DNA from: CAZSPT01 sp964608895
GTDB taxonomy: Bacteria; Patescibacteriota; Patescibacteriia; 2-01-FULL-39-33
Length of the DNA: 18,178 nucleotides
Reading direction: 5' to 3'
NCBI GenBank assembly: GCA_964608895.1
Contig: CAZSPT010000013.1
Span: 1-18,178 of the forward strand
The notes beneath the pieces were generated by a model. That model was not told the DNA's origin, did no database searches, and worked only from the letters and a program-made list of their open reading frames with translations. Shown here one piece after another: positions 14,431 through 18,178 of the stretch (position 1 is its first letter; every line of letters starts with the position of its first letter). A program made the translations under genes and the position numbers.

Positions 14431-14814
14431 TTATTTTTTTTCTGAACGATAATCCTGAATCGCCAACTTAAGGGCTTCGGCGGCCAGAACCGAACAATGA
14501 ACTTTTAATCGCGGCAGGCCGTCAAGCTCGCTGACGATTTTTGATTCACTCACTTTTAAAGCTTCGGAAAAAGTCTTACCCTTAACCAACTCAGTTAAAA
14601 TTGAGGAGGCGGCGATTGCCGCGCCACAACCCAAAGTCTCAAATTTAATATCTTCAATCACTTCTTTGCCTCGGGAACCTTCCCCAACCTTTAAATAGAG
14701 CTTCATAATATCGCCGCAGACGGGATTGCCCGTCTGGCCGACAGCATCAGGATTTTTTAACCGTCCTTGGTTTCGAGGCCGGCGGAAATGATCCAAAACT
14801 TTTTCGCTATACAT
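14431..14814 (-). CDS. iscU: IscU/NifU N-terminal Fe-S scaffold
   Basis: A 127-residue Fe-S scaffold on which clusters are built with sulfur from the NifS product. The three cluster cysteines are present: Cys33 in GNPVCGD (with the neighbouring Asp35), Cys63 in ETLGCGAAIA, and Cys107 in VHCSVLA. The start MYSEKVLDHFRRPRNQG is the usual NifU/IscU opening. The chaperone-binding LPPVK of IscU proteins reads LPRLK here, and no HscA/HscB genes are nearby. It is upstream of nfu and nifS and downstream of two lipoprotein genes, with a 51-base gap that shows no convincing promoter. Confidence 0.94.
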   Translation of the reverse strand: MYSEKVLDHFRRPRNQGRLKNPDAVGQTGNPVCGDIMKLYLKVGEGSRGKEVIEDIKFETLGCGAAIAASSILTELVKGKTFSEALKVSESKIVSELDGLPRLKVHCSVLAAEALKLAIQDYRSEKK

Positions 14815-14865
14815 ATTTAAATTTAACTGACTAAAATTACCCGAAAAACCGATTCTTTTCTTAAC

Positions 14866-15663
14866 TTAATCGCCAACAATAATAACAACCGGCCGGCCTT
14901 GATTCATTTCAGCTTCAGTCATTCCCCCGTCCGCCCGCTGGTGATCCCAATCATGAACAGCCGAAATTAGCCGATGATAATGATAACGAAAACCATCCCC
15001 CCTCTTGGTTCCAACATCATTAGTGATGAATTCACCGCCATTATAACCTCGGATAACCAACATATGATAAATTGGGCCGGGCTGGCGGAAATAAGGATTG
15101 CCCAGCTCCCGGCCAGCGGCCGGAACAATAACCAGCCGGCCTTGAGAAAGCTCATATTTCAAGCGATCGGCGGTTACTTCAGTCGTCAACTCGGCGGAAA
15201 TTTCAAAATACTCCTCCAGAATATCAGCCGCTTCGGCCGCCGTCAAATCAATCCGATAACCCCGCTCCTTCTCCCAAGCGACCAATTTCTGAATTTCCTC
15301 CTCCATAATTTCCGGAGTCAAATCCCGCCCCGAAAAATAGCGAGCGGCGACAATCATTGAAGCTTCCTCGCAAGCCTCCTGATGAAGCTCATCCCAATTC
15401 CCAAAAGGAGCCTGGGAAGCAAAAGCGACCGGCCAGTCCGTTTTAGCCGGAATTTCAACTTTAATCGGCTCTGACGACTCTTCTGAAGAATCAGCCGCCT
15501 TTTTAATTTCCGGCCGGTCACTGACGGCCGAATCAGAAGAGGAAACAGTTTCTTGGTTGTCCGGCTTTAACGGCTCAGAATTAAGATAGACAAAATCAGA
15601 CTGTTTGGCGCAGCCAGCGGTTAAAACAGCCAGAAAAAATATTATTAAAAATTTTTTCAGCAT
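14866..15663 (-). CDS. Lipoprotein with C39-like cysteine peptidase domain
   Basis: The signal peptide MLKKFLIIFFLAVLTAGC gives a lipidated Cys18. A Ser/Glu/Pro-rich acidic linker of about 50 residues follows. The domain from about residue 78 to the end matches the stand-alone C39-like peptidase fold (Peptidase_C39_2). Candidate catalytic residues are Cys98 in HQEACEEASM, His200 in YHMLVIRGYN and Asn215-Asp216 in EFITNDVGTKRG. The oxyanion-type Gln may be Gln84 or Gln95. No transporter or bacteriocin precursor lies near it, so it is not an ABC-linked leader peptidase. It is probably a surface-tethered cysteine peptidase or amidase-like enzyme; the substrate is unknown. The start overlaps the end of the upstream lipoprotein gene by seven bases, so the two are translationally coupled. 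Confidence 0.82.
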   Translation of the reverse strand: MLKKFLIIFFLAVLTAGCAKQSDFVYLNSEPLKPDNQETVSSSDSAVSDRPEIKKAADSSEESSEPIKVEIPAKTDWPVAFASQAPFGNWDELHQEACEEASMIVAARYFSGRDLTPEIMEEEIQKLVAWEKERGYRIDLTAAEAADILEEYFEISAELTTEVTADRLKYELSQGRLVIVPAAGRELGNPYFRQPGPIYHMLVIRGYNGGEFITNDVGTKRGDGFRYHYHRLISAVHDWDHQRADGGMTEAEMNQGRPVVIIVGD

Positions 15664-16310
15664 GGATTTTGCTTAGTCTCCCGACTGGTAATTTTATCAC
15701 TGACAGTGTCGGCGATAATCACTGCTTCACCCTGATAAATAGTCAAGGTACAGCACTGGCCGTCGGTAAAATTAAACTGATATTTCCCGCCGGAAATTTC
15801 AGTCAGCCGAACGCCGTTCAGCTGTTTAATTCTGTTGTAAATTTCCAAATCACTTTTCAAATCATAATTAACAGCCAAAAACTCGGCTAATTCGGGCTGG
15901 CGGTCAATCATTCCGGAAATCGCCTCTTCCGGCACCGGACCGGGCATCCCGTAACAGATGCCGGGATCGTATTTTTCAACCAAGTAAAGTTTGACTTTTA
16001 ACTCTTGATTGACGACAAAATCCCGCTTGTCCGAATCAGCTTCGGCCGGCAGTTTTGAAGGCGTTGGATAAAATTTTTCCGGCTCGGCCGACTCAATCGG
16101 GCTTGATTCCGAATCAGCGCCGTCCGCCGCCTCTGGTCCTTTCTGGCGGGCTTCTTCAGAACCGCCGGACGATCTTTCTTCCTCTGAAAATTCCTCAGCC
16201 GGCGGCTGAACTACTGAATTCCGACCACTGAAATCAGGCAGACAGCCAGAAGCCGCCCCCGACAGCGTTAGAACGATTATAAAAACAACTAAAAATTTTC
16301 TAATTGCCAT
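15657..16310 (-). CDS. Lipoprotein of unknown function
   Basis: I do not recognise the domain. A signal peptide (MAIRKFLVVFIIVLTLSGAA) leads to SGC, lipidation at Cys23. An acidic, low-complexity linker rich in Ser, Glu and Pro follows (about residues 35-90). The C-terminal domain (about 95-217) has YDPGICYGMPGPVP, NRIKQLNGVRLTEI, a strand-rich YQFNFTDGQCCTLTIYQGEAVII, and ends in a cysteine (QNPC). The several cysteines (119, 186, 187, 217) could form disulfides outside the cell. It is first in the - strand unit, 7 bases overlapping the C39-like lipoprotein gene, and the shared architecture (lipobox plus acidic linker) suggests that both products act at the cell surface. Confidence 0.75.
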   Translation of the reverse strand: MAIRKFLVVFIIVLTLSGAASGCLPDFSGRNSVVQPPAEEFSEEERSSGGSEEARQKGPEAADGADSESSPIESAEPEKFYPTPSKLPAEADSDKRDFVVNQELKVKLYLVEKYDPGICYGMPGPVPEEAISGMIDRQPELAEFLAVNYDLKSDLEIYNRIKQLNGVRLTEISGGKYQFNFTDGQCCTLTIYQGEAVIIADTVSDKITSRETKQNPC

Positions 16311-16349
16311 AAAATTTGCCGTTTAAAAAATAATTTCCAGCTTTTGAAA

Positions 16350-16378
16350 ATTATACAATATCACCGACAATTCCGCAA
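16350..16378 (-). promoter_or_regulatory. Promoter for the lipoprotein/Fe-S unit
   Basis: On the - strand, TATAAT (16350-16355) is preceded by TTGCGG (16373-16378) with a 17-base spacer. The -10 is perfect, the -35 weak. The leader to the ATG at 16310 is about 35 bases. It lies back to back with the rpmA promoter in the 173-base divergent region. Confidence 0.5.
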
Positions 16379-16422
16379 CCGATTGCTAAAAATTCTAATT
16401 ATTGAACTTCCGGAAAAATCAC

Positions 16423-16451
16423 TTGACTTTTTCAAAATTATCCGCTATAAT
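16423..16451 (+). promoter_or_regulatory. Promoter of rpmA
   Basis: TTGACT at 16423-16428, a 17-base spacer, and TATAAT at 16446-16451. This is one of the strongest promoter matches in the window, as expected for a ribosomal protein gene. The leader is about 26-30 bases. Confidence 0.85.
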
Positions 16452-16483
16452 CCAAAAACAACTGATAAAAATAATTAAAAAAT

Positions 16484-16756
16484 ATGGCTCATAAAAAAGC
16501 GGCCGGAAGCACCAGACTGGGAAGAGATTCATCCTCTCAACGACTGGGAATCAAATTATTTGGCGACCAGCAAGCCAAGCCGGGAGCAATCATCGTCCGC
16601 CAACGGGGCACCAGATATCGACCCGGGAAAAATACCCGGTTAAGCAAAGACGACACCATCTTCGCCACCGCTAACGGCAAAGTTCAATTCAAAAAAAGAA
16701 AAGTTAGAAAATTCAACGGCAAACTGGAGCCAGCCGAAATCATCAGCGTGGAATAA
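16484..16756 (+). CDS. rpmA: 50S ribosomal protein L27
   Basis: L27 is a large-subunit protein whose N-terminal tail reaches the peptidyl transferase centre. The 90-residue product begins MAHKKAAGSTRLGRDSSSQRLG, so it has the plain N-terminus without the cleavable extension found in Firmicutes. Diagnostic segments are IIVRQRGTRYRPGKNTRLSKDDTIFATANGKVQF. Usually L27 follows L21 (rplU); here it is a single-gene unit with its own promoter and terminator, and no rplU is in view. No clear Shine-Dalgarno site precedes the ATG. Confidence 0.97.
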   Translation: MAHKKAAGSTRLGRDSSSQRLGIKLFGDQQAKPGAIIVRQRGTRYRPGKNTRLSKDDTIFATANGKVQFKKRKVRKFNGKLEPAEIISVE

Positions 16757-16787
16757 CCGCTTAAACGAAAAAACCAAACTAAACTTC

Positions 16788-16812
16788 AAACAGCCCAAAG
16801 TCGGGCTGTTTT
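16788..16812 (+). terminator. Intrinsic terminator of rpmA
   Basis: AAACAGCCC (16788-16796) and GGGCTGTTT (16803-16811) form a nine-pair stem with a six-base loop. The T run is short (TTTTGTCTT). Confidence 0.75.
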
Positions 16813-16890
16813 GTCTTATCCTAAAAAATTTATTTCAAAATCATTAAAAATAAAAATAACAAAATTTTAAGACCGCCGGACTTTTGAAAA

Positions 16891-18178
16891 TTATTTTTTC
16901 TTGGAAACCTTTTCTTTTGATTCTTTTTTCTTGAGAGCGGCTTTTATCAACCCGAGAAAAAGCGGATGGGGTTTAAGCGGCCGAGAATTAAATTCAGGAT
17001 GAAATTGAACGCCGACAAAAAAAGGATGAATCTCCGGAGGAAGCTCAACAATTTCAACCAGCTGGTTGTCCGGGGAACTTCCGGAAATCACCAGGCCTTT
17101 TTTCTCAACCAGCGACCGGTATTTGTTGTTGAACTCGTAACGGTGGCGATGGCGTTCAGAAACCCGGGAACAGCCATAAAGCTCGGCAGCCAATGAACCC
17201 GACTTTAACCGGCAGGGATAAGCGCCGAGCCGCATTGTGTTGCCGTATCGCTTTTTTGCCAACTTAGCCGCCTGGGACGGCATAATATCAATAACTGGAT
17301 TTTTTGTTTTTGGATCTATCTCGGCTGTTTGAGCGTCTTTTCGGCCGCAGACGTTTCGAACAAATTCAACCGAAGCAAGCTGCATCCCGTAGCACAACCC
17401 AAGAAAAGGTATTTTCTCTTTTCTGGCAAATTCAATCGCCGAAACTTTACCCTCAACTCCCCGGGAGCCAAAACCGCCCGGCACGACCAAACAGTCAAAC
17501 TTCCGCAATTCCCGAAGTTTTTTCCGATTTTTCTCATAATTTTGAGAATCTATCCAATCAATTTCCGGTTGAGCGCCAGCGGCCCAGGCGGCATGCTTAA
17601 GACTTTCAATAACTGAAATATAGGCGTCTGAAAGAATAAAATCTCCGGTTGAAAAATATTTTCCAATAATTCCAACCTTAACCGAACGGCCTTTTTTCTT
17701 ATTTTTCCTAATCAGCCGGCGCCAATCAGCCATTCCCTTGGATTCCCGGGGTTTTAGCCCAAAAAAATTCAAAATCTTGGCCGACATTTTTTCTTTTTCA
17801 AAGTTAAAGGGAATTTCGTAGATATTTTCAACATCAGGAGCGGCAATAATATTAGATTCAGAAACATTGCAAAACATCGCCAGTTTTCGCTTCCGAGCCT
17901 TATCCGGCAGCTGAGTTGAACGGCAGAGAATAAAATCCGGCTGAATTCCGGCTGAATTCAAAACCTTAACGGCGTTTTGAGTCGGCTTTGTCTTCATTTC
18001 CCCGACTTTCGGAGGAATCGGCAGATAAGAAACCAAAATAAAAAGGACCTTTTCAGGATCCTGGAGATGAAGCATTCGGGCCGCTTCCAGAAAGAGAACA
18101 TTCTGATATTCGCCGACTGTTCCGCCAATTTCAACAATAGTAATTTCCGCTTTTGACTTTTGAGCCGCCCGCTTAATC
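16891..18178 (-). CDS. pyrG: CTP synthase, N-terminus beyond window edge
   Basis: CTP synthase makes CTP from UTP, ATP and glutamine. The frame is open to base 18178; the ATG at 18075 is internal, since the conserved VEIGGTVG precedes it in frame. About the first 115 residues are missing. The synthase part shows GEMKTKPTQNAVKVL, DFILCRS, LAMFCNV and DVENIYEIP. After a linker comes a class-I glutamine amidotransferase domain: VVPGGFGSRGVEGK, the nucleophile Cys in LGLCYGMQ (codon at 17392-17394), and GVQFHPEF with the catalytic His and Glu. Usual GICLGMQ reads GLCYGMQ. In the pyrimidine-binding loop, GGTVGDIE of most CTP synthases is GGTVGEYQ (18100-18114). The tail is Lys-rich. It is convergent with rpmA. 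A weak hairpin near 16866-16886 may end the transcript. Confidence 0.95.
   Translation of the reverse strand, partial: IKRAAQKSKAEITIVEIGGTVGEYQNVLFLEAARMLHLQDPEKVLFILVSYLPIPPKVGEMKTKPTQNAVKVLNSAGIQPDFILCRSTQLPDKARKRKLAMFCNVSESNIIAAPDVENIYEIPFNFEKEKMSAKILNFFGLKPRESKGMADWRRLIRKNKKKGRSVKVGIIGKYFSTGDFILSDAYISVIESLKHAAWAAGAQPEIDWIDSQNYEKNRKKLRELRKFDCLVVPGGFGSRGVEGKVSAIEFARKEKIPFLGLCYGMQLASVEFVRNVCGRKDAQTAEIDPKTKNPVIDIMPSQAAKLAKKRYGNTMRLGAYPCRLKSGSLAAELYGCSRVSERHRHRYEFNNKYRSLVEKKGLVISGSSPDNQLVEIVELPPEIHPFFVGVQFHPEFNSRPLKPHPLFLGLIKAALKKKESKEKVSKKK

Noticed and set aside
14815..14865. Promoter between the C39-like gene and iscU
   Set aside because: Only poor -10 candidates with bad spacing to any -35 were seen on the - strand.
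16813..16890. Terminator for pyrG
   Set aside because: A short imperfect stem (AAG-CC / GG-CTT around 16866-16886 on the - strand) is followed by a mixed A/T stretch; too weak to list as a feature.

Overview
The window looks like a chromosomal piece of a small-genome bacterium of the candidate phyla radiation (Patescibacteria, probably a Parcubacteria-like lineage). The reasons are AT-rich, densely packed genes with frequent ATGA or short overlaps; weak or absent ribosome binding sites in most genes; a compact type IV pilus locus with no visible outer-membrane secretin; a minimal Fe-S assembly set; and a divergent CTP synthase. This assignment is inference from gene content. No rRNA is present, and TGA is used as an ordinary stop, which argues against the code-25 lineages (Gracilibacteria, SR1).

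Region 1 (1-4632) is a cell-surface locus. Two GT4-type glycosyltransferases (1-708, cut by the window edge, and 3469-4632) flank an accessory block at about 709-3340. The block holds a 57-residue two-helix membrane protein, a short fragment resembling one beta-propeller repeat, and a 563-residue lipoprotein with Ig-like domains, a cupredoxin-like segment and a perfect (Gly-Glu)24 linker. Three related promoter/leader sequences lie before the small membrane gene, the lipoprotein gene and the second glycosyltransferase. Each has a near-consensus -35/-10 pair with a 17-bp spacer. Two intrinsic terminators make the layout look like promoter-ORF-terminator modules. Genes in the block carry strong AAAGGAGG-type Shine-Dalgarno sites, unlike the rest of the window.

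Region 2 (4840-12964) is a type IV pilus locus on the + strand: pilB, pilC (interrupted by a 10-N assembly gap), four prepilin-like genes (FimT/GspH-, PilV-, PilW- and PilX-like), then pilM, pilN, pilO and a small single-helix protein in the pilP position. The ATPase and platform protein would assemble a pilus primed by the minor pilins, and PilM-N-O would form the alignment complex in the cytoplasmic membrane. A -10 box seven bases before the pilM start suggests a leaderless pilM transcript. No retraction ATPase, prepilin peptidase or secretin is in view.

Region 3 (12999-16310) is on the - strand. Two lipoprotein genes (one of unknown function, one with a C39-like cysteine peptidase domain) lie upstream of an Fe-S assembly set iscU-nfu-nifS. 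This set is a minimal scaffold, carrier and sulfur-donor trio.

Region 4 (16311-18178) has a divergent promoter region, ribosomal protein L27 (rpmA) with a near-consensus promoter and its own terminator, and a convergent CTP synthase (pyrG) that runs off the right edge. CRISPR arrays, tRNAs, insertion sequences and prophage genes were not seen.
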